Assembly (NCBI GenBank): GCA_964559535.1
Contig: CAZLIC010000001.1
Location: 124,001 to 188,000, forward strand
Length of the DNA: 64,000 nt
Source: CAZLIC01 sp964559535
GTDB taxonomy: Bacteria > Pseudomonadota > Alphaproteobacteria > Rhodobacterales > Rhodobacteraceae
Direction of reading: 5' to 3'
Shown here: positions 19,046 to 26,983 of the stretch, piece after piece
Position numbering within the stretch: position 1 is the stretch's first letter
Layout: each line of letters starts with the position of its first letter
Notes under the pieces: generated by a model
Seen by the model: the letters and a program-made list of their open reading frames with translations, nothing else
Database searches by the model: none
What the model was told of the DNA's origin: nothing
Made by a program: the position numbers and the translations under genes

Positions 19046-20248
19046 TTATTCCGGCAGGTCGCCGTCAGCGAACAGGTTCGGGAACAGACGCTCCCGGTAG
19101 TCGATAGGAAACGCGAGTCGAACAGGCGTCTTCGGCGAGGCGGATGAAAGGTATCCAGCAGCGGTCAGCTTGCTCAGCGTGTTGCGCGCCGTGCGCTCGG
19201 ATGTCTTGAGAACGATTTGCGCTTCCCCACGTTCCAGCGCGCCATACCGAAGGACCGCCGAGATGAGATCGGGGGCGCGTTTGTCGTCAGTGGTGGCTGC
19301 GACCAGACCTCGGTAGCGCTTTTCAAGGCCGCCGAGGTCGAAGAGCCTCGCCGAGAAGGTGATCTGATCCAGCGTCACCTTCAGAAACCATTCGCAATAT
19401 GTCTTCAGTGCTTCCTCGGAAAGATTGCCCCGCCCATCGCGATCCCCGCGACGAGGGGTGTCGGCCATGTCCATCATGCGCTTGTATTCGCCCCGATCGG
19501 ACAATCCACGCGCCAGCCCCCGTGACACAGACCACAGCCCCTGACCTCCTATACCGGCCTCGAGCGCCATCGCATGTGACATGAGGCGGCTGACCCGCCC
19601 GTTCCCGTCGGGAAATGGGTGAATGTAGTTGAGTCGGTGGTGCGCCGAGGCAATGGCGATGATCCGTCCGCTCGCCGAGCGGGCCGCGATCTGAAACCGC
19701 TTGTCGAAGTGATCCATGAAGGCCGCGACGCGACCCGAGGAGGGGGGCAGATGGCGCCCGACGGCAACCTCGCTGTCGCCTTCCTGCCGCATACGGCCCG
19801 GAATAATTGGCTCCGAAGTTCCATCCGGGTGTTCGATGCGCCGGAACTCGTCGGGCATCTCATCGTAGAATGCCTTGTGCACCCAGGTGAGGAAGGCGAC
19901 GGAGGTGGGTCGGGGCAAGTCGCCTTCTCGGTACATCCTGTCTATCGACCGCTGGACGATGACATGGGCGCGGGCTTCCAGCGCAAGTGGGCGCGTCTCT
20001 GCTTCCAGTTCGGCACCGGCGAGGGCGCGTTCGATGTCGCGGGGGCGCGTGTTGTGCCCCTCGATCAGGTTCGAGTAGTAGCAGTTCATCACCCTGACCA
20101 AATCCGCCAACTCGGCCGCACTGTCCGGGTGAAGACCTTGACCAAGGGTTGCTGCTTCGCGCTGGATCTCGACCGAGAGGTCCGCCAGGCTGGCAGGTAT
20201 GTGCTCCTCGAAGAAGCAAGGCTCGATCCTGCCGGGTGTCTCAAACAT
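19046..20248 (-). CDS. Fic-domain protein with internal inhibitory helix
   Basis: A 400-residue protein. The Fic core is complete: HPFPDGNGR preceded by HHRLNYI at about residues 205-225, giving the catalytic His and the phosphate-binding loop. Upstream, near residue 60, SNLIEG fits the [S/T]xxxE[G/N] inhibitory motif of class II Fic proteins, whose Glu blocks ATP binding. The C-terminal ~80 residues look like a winged helix (SERTARNTLSKLTAAGYLS). It would AMPylate a protein target, which is unknown. It stands alone in the island without a separate antitoxin. Confidence 0.86.
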   Translation of the reverse strand: MFETPGRIEPCFFEEHIPASLADLSVEIQREAATLGQGLHPDSAAELADLVRVMNCYYSNLIEGHNTRPRDIERALAGAELEAETRPLALEARAHVIVQRSIDRMYREGDLPRPTSVAFLTWVHKAFYDEMPDEFRRIEHPDGTSEPIIPGRMRQEGDSEVAVGRHLPPSSGRVAAFMDHFDKRFQIAARSASGRIIAIASAHHRLNYIHPFPDGNGRVSRLMSHAMALEAGIGGQGLWSVSRGLARGLSDRGEYKRMMDMADTPRRGDRDGRGNLSEEALKTYCEWFLKVTLDQITFSARLFDLGGLEKRYRGLVAATTDDKRAPDLISAVLRYGALERGEAQIVLKTSERTARNTLSKLTAAGYLSSASPKTPVRLAFPIDYRERLFPNLFADGDLPE

Positions 20249-20403
20249 TTCTTGCCGATCTTGCGCCTGAGGAAGTTGTAGTGATTGTTATCAGTTTTGG
20301 CCGCGAATTCCAAGTTTCTGCCGATGTGACTTGCCGATCTTCGTTGCCGGTGTTGCCCGGCCGGACATGACCATCCGCAACTCGACAGTGGCCGACCCTA
20401 CAA

Positions 20404-21126
20404 TCATCGTGAGATCTCCCCCGCCAGCACGGCTCTGCTATGGACCGCCAGCGTTGCCGCGAACCGTGGACATCCGAAGTGCCTAACAGCATCCAAAACG
20501 CGCGCCTCGTAGGCGGCTTGCCCGATGAGGCGACACAAGTCCGAAGCGTGAAACTGCCAGTTCTTGCTGGGTGCAGCGGCAATAAGCCGGTGCAGTTCCA
20601 GTTCTTCCGGCGTCGATGATCGCTTCGGTACCGCAAGCACCCTTGGTTTTTCAGCAGCATCCGGCGAAGTCCGCCACTGGCGCATGAAGCCTAGAAGAAA
20701 CCCCGTCGGCACTGCAGCATTTCCTCGCGCCCTATTGAACGCAAGGAAACGCTCCCGGATGAGCCGGTGCGCAACAGAGAGCGTGACCCCGGTTTCCAGT
20801 TTGAGCAGCGCAAACCCTGCATCTTTGGCGATTGCCTCGGCATGGGCGACAAGCTGGTCGGCAGCCCCCTGCCTTCGGGCTTCAGGAACGACGTAGAGTT
20901 TCTTCAGTTCCGCGAACGCGCCACCCAAGAACAGGGCGCAGCACCCGACGGGGCGACCCTCTGCCCGAGCCACGATCACATGGACCCCATCGGCCAGAAG
21001 CGGCTCAACCGAGAATCGAATCTGCCGCTTGGCGGGAAATAGCGCCTGCATCTCCGTGTGCCCGGTCAGCAAAAGCTGTCGCACATCCGGGTGTCGGGGA
21101 TCAGCAAGTTCCATATGGATCGCCAT
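20404..21126 (-). CDS. chimeric GNAT acetyltransferase-like protein
   Basis: About 240 residues. Residues 1-115 look like a GNAT domain (VIVARAEGRPVGCCALF, AELKKLYVVPEARRQGAADQLV, then LLKLETG). Immediately after LETG the usual GNAT ending (LYxxxGF) is replaced by unrelated sequence of ~125 residues with FLLGFMRQWR and RRxFGCPRF-like blocks that I do not recognise. The junction suggests a fusion by deletion, with the acetyltransferase probably inactive. ATG 21126 is the chosen start; ATG 21114 is possible. Confidence 0.5.
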   Translation of the reverse strand: MAIHMELADPRHPDVRQLLLTGHTEMQALFPAKRQIRFSVEPLLADGVHVIVARAEGRPVGCCALFLGGAFAELKKLYVVPEARRQGAADQLVAHAEAIAKDAGFALLKLETGVTLSVAHRLIRERFLAFNRARGNAAVPTGFLLGFMRQWRTSPDAAEKPRVLAVPKRSSTPEELELHRLIAAAPSKNWQFHASDLCRLIGQAAYEARVLDAVRHFGCPRFAATLAVHSRAVLAGEISR

Positions 21127-21152
21127 GTTCTTTTCAGCGCCTCGGCCTGCCC

Positions 21153-21314
21153 GTGACTGCGTCGCCCTATGCGGTCCTGCGCGCTGCAGTCCGGGCGCTT
21201 CACCCCGACACGCGCGCGGTTCGCGGCTTCCACGAAGCGCGCAAGCGCTTCTACCGGCAGATGCTCTGCGCGCATGCCGCGCGACAGGCGTCGGGCGACA
21301 CGCCCACCGGCTGA
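21153..21314 (+). CDS. small basic protein or C-terminal fragment, island type
   Basis: Fifty-three codons (PYAVLRAAVRALHP, then RGFHEARKRFYRQML) ending before a clear hairpin terminator. The start (GTG 21153) has no good ribosome binding site, so it may be the tail of a longer plasmid/ICE-type gene whose front is lost. It overlaps the 5' side of the GNAT-like gene's upstream region on the opposite strand. Confidence 0.35.
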   Translation: MTASPYAVLRAAVRALHPDTRAVRGFHEARKRFYRQMLCAHAARQASGDTPTG

Positions 21315-21348
21315 TCGCCCCCACCGTTCCCTTCATCCCAATCAAGCG

Positions 21349-21366
21349 CCCGGCCTCTTGGCCGGG
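21349..21366 (+). terminator. hairpin CCCGGCC-TCTT-GGCCGGG plus TCTTT
   Basis: A 7-bp GC stem with four-base loop followed by T-rich sequence, 35 bp after the small gene's stop and just before an AGGAGG ribosome binding site for the next remnant. Confidence 0.65.
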
Positions 21367-21389
21367 TCTTTCCCTTTCAGGAGGTTCCC

Positions 21390-21440
21390 ATGGCGGATTA
21401 CTTCAGCCATTTTTCGTGCCTGCTCGACGTCGGCACCCCC
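21390..21440 (+). pseudogene. 5' remnant of a plasmid/ICE-type gene (MADYFSHFSC... family)
   Basis: A good ribosome binding site (CAGGAGG, 21379-21385) precedes ATG 21390. The first 17 residues (MADYFSHFSCLLDVGTP) match the N-terminus of a ~140-residue protein that I recall from rhodobacterial plasmids and integrative elements. The frame then runs into the IS110 scar, so only the start survives. Confidence 0.55.
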
Positions 21441-21497
21441 GTCCTCCAAAGACAGACAGAGTGGGTCGCGAGATGGAAACGAGACACGGTTGCTACG
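21440..21497 (+). mobile_element. 58-bp scar of an IS110-family element
   Basis: Matches the reverse complement of 32321-32378 with a single base difference. It contains the last 11 codons of the transposase (VLQRQTEWVAR), its stop and the right end. Everything else of the element is gone here, pointing to insertion followed by a deletion with one end inside the transposase gene. Confidence 0.85.
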
Positions 21498-21574
21498 CCA
21501 ACCTCTTCGATCACGAGGACGGCAAGGGCGCGAGCCTCATCTGGTCCCGCCCCACCACGCGCCGCGTCGACTGA
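21491..21574 (+). pseudogene. 3' remnant of a second island gene
   Basis: Open frame of about 27 codons (YANLFDHEDGKGASLIWSRP, then TTRRVD) ending in TGA. It resembles the C-terminus of a small plasmid/ICE-type protein and begins exactly where the IS110 scar ends. It is followed by a strong terminator. Confidence 0.5.
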
Positions 21575-21589
21575 TCGCGCAGACGCAAA

Positions 21590-21613
21590 GGCCCCGGTCG
21601 AAAGACCGGGGCC
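21590..21613 (+). terminator. perfect 10-bp hairpin with GAAA loop
   Basis: GGCCCCGGTC-GAAA-GACCGGGGCC, 15 bases after the remnant's stop. There is little U-tract, but the tetraloop stem is very stable. Confidence 0.7.
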
Positions 21614-21683
21614 GAAGCTTTAACCGGATGGCCCCACTCGACACGCAGCGCAGTTGTCTGATGCGTTCGAAAATCCCTGCCGG

Positions 21684-22916
21684 CTAAAGCCCGAGTGCCG
21701 CATCCATGCGCTCATGCTCGAAGGCCGCAACACAAGCGTTCAGATCCGCGCCGCCCAGCCCCTGGCGGTGCAGCTCGTCCCGCCAGTTGTCGCGAATGCC
21801 TCGCGCCATATCCCGCGCTGACGTCCGAGCTTCCGGCACAGTGACATCGAAGAACTCGGCCGCATCGATCGCGGCGGCGATGTCCGGCTCATGCCCATGG
21901 AGCGGGCTGATCCCGGTTTCCATCTGCGCGTGGCGGCGGGGTTGCGGGTTGACGTCGAAGAGCGGGGAAAGACGCCAGAGGTTCTGCCCCGCATAGATGA
22001 ACCCGTGGTTCTTCAGATGGTCATCCGTGTTGGTGACCAGGATTCCGAAAACCATCCGGCGCCAGATTTCCAGCAGATCATCACCGGGCCGGGCCGAAAT
22101 GGTGCGAATGATGTCGGCGATGTCCGTGTAGAAGCCGCTCGCATGCCCAACCTTGCCCAGGGCAGTCCGCGCCGAGATATAGGGGACCCGGCCGCCATCC
22201 CGGCGATCGAAACGGCTGAAGAGACCGATCGGGTGCGCGCTGCCGGGCAACTCGAGCCGACATTCCGGCGTGCGCAGACCAAGGGTCCCGGCGAGCTTCA
22301 TCGTTGCCACTTCAAGACGTTCCACCGGCCAAGTGTCATTGATAGAGGTGAACTTGGCGAGCCAGAGCCGGTCCCCATCCCTCAAGTTGGCCTTTGGCCG
22401 CGCTCCGCCCGGCGTGCCGGCGGCACCGACCAGATCCAGCGCATCCTGCGCCGCGCCGGCCGGGTCGCGTTCGAACCTTTGCGCGATCTTGAGCAGGTCT
22501 TCGATTTCAGCCAGGCGCGGGACAGGTTTTCCGATCTGCGGGAATGGCTCGCCATTTTCCTGCCGAAAGCGCAGCGCGCCCTGGCGCGCGGTATCGTCGC
22601 ATGTGGTCAGAAAGTCGAACTCGGTCGCCCCCTCGCCCAGAACCCGGCGCATCAGCTTGCGGCCCCAACTGTCCGGGGAGGTATCCGCAAAGGGTCCGGC
22701 GATGACATCGCGCTTGCGGCTTTCGCGCCCGCCGGAGCTCGCGTGATAGGGCGCGCTCGCCCGCGGCATCTGCGGGTAGAGGTCGAAACCGCGCGGGTTG
22801 AGGGTCCAGTCCTGGTCATAGAGGAAAGTGGAATGCGCGCGCCGCCCGTCTGTCTCGAAGACCAGTCGACCGACCGGAACCAGCCCGTTCCCAAGTGCCA
22901 CACGCGCCACGACCAT
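21684..22916 (-). CDS. HipA-like serine/threonine kinase toxin
   Basis: A 410-residue protein of the HipA family. The N-terminal domain (GRLVFETDGRRAHSTFLYD, ...GPFADTSPDSWGRKLM) precedes the kinase core. The ATP loop region is GTPGGARPKA near residue 165. The catalytic block NTDDHLKNHGF and the metal-binding SPLFDVNP follow at about 290-320. HipA kinases phosphorylate tRNA synthetases and induce dormancy. The start overlaps the antitoxin stop (TGATG), the usual hipBA arrangement. The loop residue equivalent to the autophosphorylated Ser may be Thr here, which could alter self-regulation. Confidence 0.85.
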   Translation of the reverse strand: MVVARVALGNGLVPVGRLVFETDGRRAHSTFLYDQDWTLNPRGFDLYPQMPRASAPYHASSGGRESRKRDVIAGPFADTSPDSWGRKLMRRVLGEGATEFDFLTTCDDTARQGALRFRQENGEPFPQIGKPVPRLAEIEDLLKIAQRFERDPAGAAQDALDLVGAAGTPGGARPKANLRDGDRLWLAKFTSINDTWPVERLEVATMKLAGTLGLRTPECRLELPGSAHPIGLFSRFDRRDGGRVPYISARTALGKVGHASGFYTDIADIIRTISARPGDDLLEIWRRMVFGILVTNTDDHLKNHGFIYAGQNLWRLSPLFDVNPQPRRHAQMETGISPLHGHEPDIAAAIDAAEFFDVTVPEARTSARDMARGIRDNWRDELHRQGLGGADLNACVAAFEHERMDAALGL

Positions 22917-23284
22917 CAGAAGGCGGTCCCTTCGTCGTCGATCTCATCCGATCGATCCTGCGTTGTGGCCGACTTGGCTGATGGCGGCTTGCGGCGTTTG
23001 ACGATCCGCTCTGGCAGGCGGGCCTGCTCGAGGACCAGGCCGGTATCGTCTTTCGCCGGATCCAGCATTTCGCCGAGCCGGTGGAGCTCGCCCAGGACCA
23101 TGAGCGCCATGGCCAGCGTTTCGAGCCGCACACCGCCATCGCCTGTCTCGAGCTTGGCAAGCGTCTTGTCGGTCACGCCCAGCCGCTCGCAGAAATCCGC
23201 GACAGACATCCGTCGTTTCTTGCGCGCGACACGGATGTCATGGCCAAGGCGTTTGAGGGTGGTCTGAACTTGATAGGAGGACAT
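22916..23284 (-). CDS. HipB-like XRE-family antitoxin
   Basis: A 122-residue protein with an XRE helix-turn-helix (VADFCERLGVTDKTLAKLETG) at about residues 28-50. A polar, disordered C-terminal tail (KRRKPPSAKSATTQDRSDE) could thread into HipA. It lies directly upstream of hipA in one operon. Repeated palindromic sites precede the gene at 23293-23427, consistent with autorepression by the HipB-HipA complex. Confidence 0.83.
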   Translation of the reverse strand: MSSYQVQTTLKRLGHDIRVARKKRRMSVADFCERLGVTDKTLAKLETGDGGVRLETLAMALMVLGELHRLGEMLDPAKDDTGLVLEQARLPERIVKRRKPPSAKSATTQDRSDEIDDEGTAF

Positions 23285-23292
23285 GCTTTGAC

Positions 23293-23427
23293 CGGAGAAA
23301 ACTCCGCCTTCTGATGCTATGGCCGTATTTTCGTCCGTGTTAGGTCAATCGGCAGAGAAAGTCAATCAAGTGGGCAACTGATCGGACAATAGTCCGGATT
23401 AAATCACTTAGGCCGTATTTTTGTCCG
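23293..23427. promoter_or_regulatory. hipBA operator array
   Basis: GGCCGTATTTTCGTCCG at 23321-23337 recurs at 23411-23427 with one change, exactly 90 bp apart. Two palindromes share the CGG/CCG edges: CGGAG-AAAA-CTCCG (23293-23306 region) and CGGAC-AATA-GTCCG (23383-23396). All lie upstream of the antitoxin gene. Confidence 0.6.
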
Positions 23428-23645
23428 GTGCAACCGCCGAGCCTAAGGTCCAGGGGCCTTTCCGTGGACCAGCGGGGCCGTGGGGCGAAGGGTTCGCCAC
23501 AGTGGGTATGGCGCATCCCGGCAGGGCCGGGACCGGGCTCTCTAAGTTCTACGGATGCACTCCGTCAAAAATGGGGGGATTTCCGTGCCAAAAGCCGGGC
23601 GTGGCGAGCGCAGTATGGCTCCCAAGAGGCCTGATCACCAAGAAA
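23428..23645. other. gene-free spacer
   Basis: About 220 bp between the hipBA control region and the end of a lipoprotein gene. I see no supportable coding sequence, RNA or repeat in it. Confidence 0.4.
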
Positions 23646-24257
23646 CTACTCAAGACGCGCGTCCCCGGCCTGCACCAGAAGGACGCCGTGATTCTCATCT
23701 GCGTCATCGTCCGTAACCCGACGGGTCTGAACGCCCGGCAGATCTGCGAAACCTTCCATCATCCGTTTCGGAAACCAGGTCATTGGCAGGCTTTCGAAGC
23801 CGGGAACGCCGTCCAGTACGCGCGATATTGCAATTGTGCAGTTCGCCTTGGGCACCGCGCCGTACGCTTTGGCACGCGCCATGATCAGGTCCGCAACTTC
23901 TGGCGAAACCATGATGGTCTGCTCGACTACGTCGTAAGTTTCGCGGGCATGGTAGTCGATGTAGAAGTCGACCATCTTCGGCGTGATCCCGAAATGGACG
24001 TCGTTGCGCTCTGGAAGCTTCGGATGTCGCCAGGTTCCCGCCGGATCGAAGAGGACACGCTCTGAGCCGTTGATCAGAAGCCCGGCATGCGCGCCGGCGC
24101 CGCTGCGGGTTGACAGGACCGTATAGAGTGTGACCGACGTCGGGCCGTCATCTACATAACGCGCCTTGGCCACGGCCTCATCCGGCGCCCAGATCGGCTC
24201 GGCACCGCAGGCGGACAGCAACAGAGTTGCGAAAAGGGCGTAGAACAATCGTTTCAT
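23646..24257 (-). CDS. uncharacterised lipoprotein
   Basis: A 203-residue protein with a lipoprotein signal peptide and lipobox (LLLSACGAEP), so anchored to a membrane by its Cys near residue 17. The mature part (TLYTVLSTRSGAGAHAGLLI, then LFDPAGTW and YHARETYDVVEQTI) looks like the alphaproteobacterial lipoproteins that contain a permuted papain-like Cys/His pattern. The first His would be in GAHAG and the Cys in KANCT. This is only a suggestion. It lies at the edge of the copper cluster, on the strand opposite its plus arm. Confidence 0.6.
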   Translation of the reverse strand: MKRLFYALFATLLLSACGAEPIWAPDEAVAKARYVDDGPTSVTLYTVLSTRSGAGAHAGLLINGSERVLFDPAGTWRHPKLPERNDVHFGITPKMVDFYIDYHARETYDVVEQTIMVSPEVADLIMARAKAYGAVPKANCTIAISRVLDGVPGFESLPMTWFPKRMMEGFADLPGVQTRRVTDDDADENHGVLLVQAGDARLE

Positions 24258-24439
24258 GGCGTACCCCGTCAGATCATTGAAGTTTTCGCGACCCTCATTC
24301 GGTTGCCAGTAAACTCTGCGCTATCAAGTCAAGACGAGGGAAAACGCGGCAATTCTGCTGCAGTCGATGCTATGGCCATGTGGTCCAGACACCAAACTGT
24401 CAGATGACGGGACCAGGCCACACTGATACAAGCGAGAGC

Positions 24440-24796
24440 ATGACTCGTTCGTCGTTCCCTGTGCGCGGGCTGATCCTCGCCGCCTATCTTCTGGCGGTGA
24501 TCCTGCCGATGCTTGCCTTCGCCGATGGTCGGCAACAATCTCAGGCCGACCATGAGCAGATGATGGCGATGGCTGGCCATGTCGCGCATATGTCATCCGG
24601 CGGCAGCCCGGTTGACGATGCACAACGCCTGCTTTGCCAGCAACATTGTCTTTTTGCAGCTGCGGCTCTTCCCGCACCAAGCCCGGGCGTCGTCGCCATC
24701 GCGCGTTCGGTTGAAATCGGCCTGAACAGTGACCTGCTGGCCGCATCGCTGGCGCTCCCGCCGCCCGGCCCACCTCCGAAACGCACGCTGATCTGA
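24440..24796 (+). CDS. small copper-cluster protein with CxxHC motif
   Basis: About 118 residues. An N-terminal hydrophobic segment (LILAAYLLAVILPMLAFA) acts as a signal or anchor. A Met/His-rich stretch (HEQMMAMAGHVAHM) and CQQHC near residue 75 follow. The tail is proline-rich (PPPGPPPKR). It resembles the small DUF2946-like proteins found ahead of copper oxidases, but I cannot name the family firmly. ATG 24440 is preferred because the hydrophobic segment follows at once. It leads the plus-strand arm with the multicopper oxidase 62 bp downstream. Confidence 0.55.
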   Translation: MTRSSFPVRGLILAAYLLAVILPMLAFADGRQQSQADHEQMMAMAGHVAHMSSGGSPVDDAQRLLCQQHCLFAAAALPAPSPGVVAIARSVEIGLNSDLLAASLALPPPGPPPKRTLI

Positions 24797-24858
24797 CCCC
24801 ATGGTTCCGCTACGCCGGGGCCTTCAGTCATTTCTCGTTGCGATACAGGAGAATTCGC

Positions 24859-26343
24859 ATGATCACGCTCTCTCGCCGCGGCTTTCTGGCCGCTTCTGCG
24901 GCTACGGCCGCCTCACTTGTCCTGCCTGCCCGCGTTCGCGCCCAGTCGGCCCGGATGTCGCTGACGGCGACGACCCGGACGATCGACGTTCGGGGCAAGG
25001 CGGCCACCGTCTGGGGGCTAATGGACGGCAACGGCCGGTCCGGGCTGGTCCTCGACCCAGGCCAGGCCTTCGCGGTCGATCTGACGAACGGTTTGGTCGA
25101 GCCGACCATCATCCACTGGCACGGCCAGATCCCGCCGAACGCGCAGGACGGGGTGCCGGACCTGCCCATGCCCAAGCTGCAACCCGGCGAAAGCCGCGCC
25201 TATGATTTTGCCGCGCGTCCGGGCACGCACTGGATGCACGCCCATGTCCCCGAGCACGAGATGCTGCTGCTGGCCGCGCCCCTGATCGTGCGGCGGCCGG
25301 AGGACGTTGCGGCGGACCGGCAGGAGGTGACGCTGTTCCTGCACGACTTCTCGTTCAGGCCGCCTGCCGAGGTGCTGGCCGAGATCACCGGCGGCGCGTC
25401 CATGGCGGGAATGGACCATAGCCAGATGGGCCAGGACGGCATGGCCGCAATGGACATGGGCGGCATGGACATGGGCGGCATGAACGGCGACGACATGATG
25501 TCGATGCCGGGCATGGACGGCATGGCGATGGACCTGAACGACTACAACTTTGACGCCTATCTGGCCAATGACCGCACGCTGGACGACCCCGAGGTCGTGC
25601 AGGTGGACAAGGGCGGCAAGGTTCTTGTCCGCGTGATCAACGCGGCGGCGGCGACGGTGTTCTGGGTCGACACCGGCGCGCTGCCGGGGCGGCTGGTCGC
25701 GGTGGACGGCGAGCCGGTGCAACCCCTGCCCGGCACCCGCTTCGGGGTTGCCATGGGCCAGCGGCTTGACATCGAACTGGATGTTCCGGCCGAGGGCGGG
25801 GCCTTCCCGGTCCTCGCCCTACGCGAGGGTGCAAAAGAGCGGACGGGTCTGATCCTCGCCACGCCGGGGGCCGCCGTGACGAAGGTCGCCGACATGTCCG
25901 AGGCCGACCATCCCGCCTTCAGCGCCGATCTGACGCAGGAAGCGGCCCTGCGCGCCGTCACCCCACTGCCGGAGCGCGCGGCATCATCGCAGCCGATGCT
26001 GATGCTGGGCGGCTCGATGATGCCCTATGTCTGGACCATCAACGGGCAGACCTGGGGCACTCATGTGCCGGTGACGGCCAAGTCCGGCGAGCGGGTCGAG
26101 ATCATGTTCCACAACATGTCGATGATGGCGCATCCCATGCATCTGCATGGCCACGGCTTCCAGGTGGTCGGCGTGGGTCAGAACCGGATCGCGGGGGCCG
26201 TGCGCGATACCGTGCATGTGCCGCCGATGGGCATGATCACGGTTGCGGTGGATGCGGGTGAAGCGGCGCGGTGGATGCTGCATTGCCATCACATGCCGCA
26301 TCTCTCGACAGGCATGATGACCGAGTTCGCGGTTTCGGTCTGA
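24859..26343 (+). CDS. multicopper oxidase, CopA/CueO-like, Met-rich
   Basis: A 494-residue periplasmic oxidase with a Tat leader (SRRGFLAASA). Copper ligands are in their four conserved blocks: HWHG (~95), HWMHAHV (~130), HPMHLHGHGF (~430) and the HCHHMPHLSTGM (~475) type 1/trinuclear motif. Between domains, residues ~180-225 form a Met-rich loop with many Met residues (MDMGGMDMGGM and similar), as in CueO and PcoA where it binds Cu(I). It likely oxidises Cu(I) to Cu(II). The ribosome binding site AGGAGAATTCGC decides ATG 24859. Confidence 0.92.
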   Translation: MITLSRRGFLAASAATAASLVLPARVRAQSARMSLTATTRTIDVRGKAATVWGLMDGNGRSGLVLDPGQAFAVDLTNGLVEPTIIHWHGQIPPNAQDGVPDLPMPKLQPGESRAYDFAARPGTHWMHAHVPEHEMLLLAAPLIVRRPEDVAADRQEVTLFLHDFSFRPPAEVLAEITGGASMAGMDHSQMGQDGMAAMDMGGMDMGGMNGDDMMSMPGMDGMAMDLNDYNFDAYLANDRTLDDPEVVQVDKGGKVLVRVINAAAATVFWVDTGALPGRLVAVDGEPVQPLPGTRFGVAMGQRLDIELDVPAEGGAFPVLALREGAKERTGLILATPGAAVTKVADMSEADHPAFSADLTQEAALRAVTPLPERAASSQPMLMLGGSMMPYVWTINGQTWGTHVPVTAKSGERVEIMFHNMSMMAHPMHLHGHGFQVVGVGQNRIAGAVRDTVHVPPMGMITVAVDAGEAARWMLHCHHMPHLSTGMMTEFAVSV

Positions 26344-26401
26344 CGACGATCCGGGCCCGCAGATTGCCTGCGGGTCCGACCGTCCGCGAAGGGAAAAGCC
26401 A

Positions 26402-26923
26402 ATGCCTGTGCAGATGGGTCGTCGACCTCTCCTTGCCGGTCTTGTAGCGGGCTTCATTGCGGGGCCCGTCCAGGCGCGGCCGCCTTTCCGGCTGCGAAAG
26501 GACCCGCGGCCTCTGCTTTCCCCGCCTATCCAGGATGAAGCAGGAACCACCAGGGTTCTTGGGGACTTTGCCGGGCGTGTGATCCTTCTGAACATCTGGG
26601 CGACTTGGTGCCCGCCCTGCCGGGAAGAGATGCCGGCACTCGAACGTTTGGAAGGGCTGGTTGGAGGCCCGGATTTTGCCGTGCTACCCCTTTGCATCGA
26701 CGAGGGCGGGATCGAAAGGGGCCGAGGTTTCTATGATGAGACCGGGCTTGCAAACCTGCCGCTCTACTGGGCGGAACCGCTGCGGGTTCAACTGGCTTTG
26801 GCCTTCATCGGACTGCCGACGACGCTTCTGATCGACCGCGAAACGCGTGAAATCGGGCGGATTCAGGGCCCTATCGACTGGGGAAGCGACGAGGCTGTCC
26901 GTCAGATATCGGATCTGCTTTGA
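26402..26923 (+). CDS. TlpA/ResA-like periplasmic thioredoxin
   Basis: A 173-residue protein with a Tat-like or ordinary signal (RRPLLAGLVAGFIAG). A thioredoxin fold has the active site WATWCPPCREE near residue 75, and the cis-proline stretch is GLPTTLLID near 140. CPPC is typical of TlpA/ResA proteins that reduce cysteines in apo-cytochromes and copper chaperones. It is 58 bp downstream of the copper oxidase in the same direction. It may keep the SCO and PCuAC proteins of the opposite arm reduced; this is inference from position. Confidence 0.82.
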   Translation: MPVQMGRRPLLAGLVAGFIAGPVQARPPFRLRKDPRPLLSPPIQDEAGTTRVLGDFAGRVILLNIWATWCPPCREEMPALERLEGLVGGPDFAVLPLCIDEGGIERGRGFYDETGLANLPLYWAEPLRVQLALAFIGLPTTLLIDRETREIGRIQGPIDWGSDEAVRQISDLL

Positions 26924-26983
26924 TCGATCGCCATTCCCCTGATTAAATCCCTGCCTAGCCCGTTGAGTTCGGAAATGGACAGA

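Noticed and set aside
21349..21366. Rho-independent attenuator for the following gene
   Set aside because: The hairpin fits better as terminator of the preceding small gene; no leader peptide or alternative structure is visible.
23421..24065. A 214-codon plus-strand frame opposite the lipoprotein
   Set aside because: No ribosome binding site or family resemblance, and it overlaps the lipoprotein, which has a clear signal peptide and lipobox.
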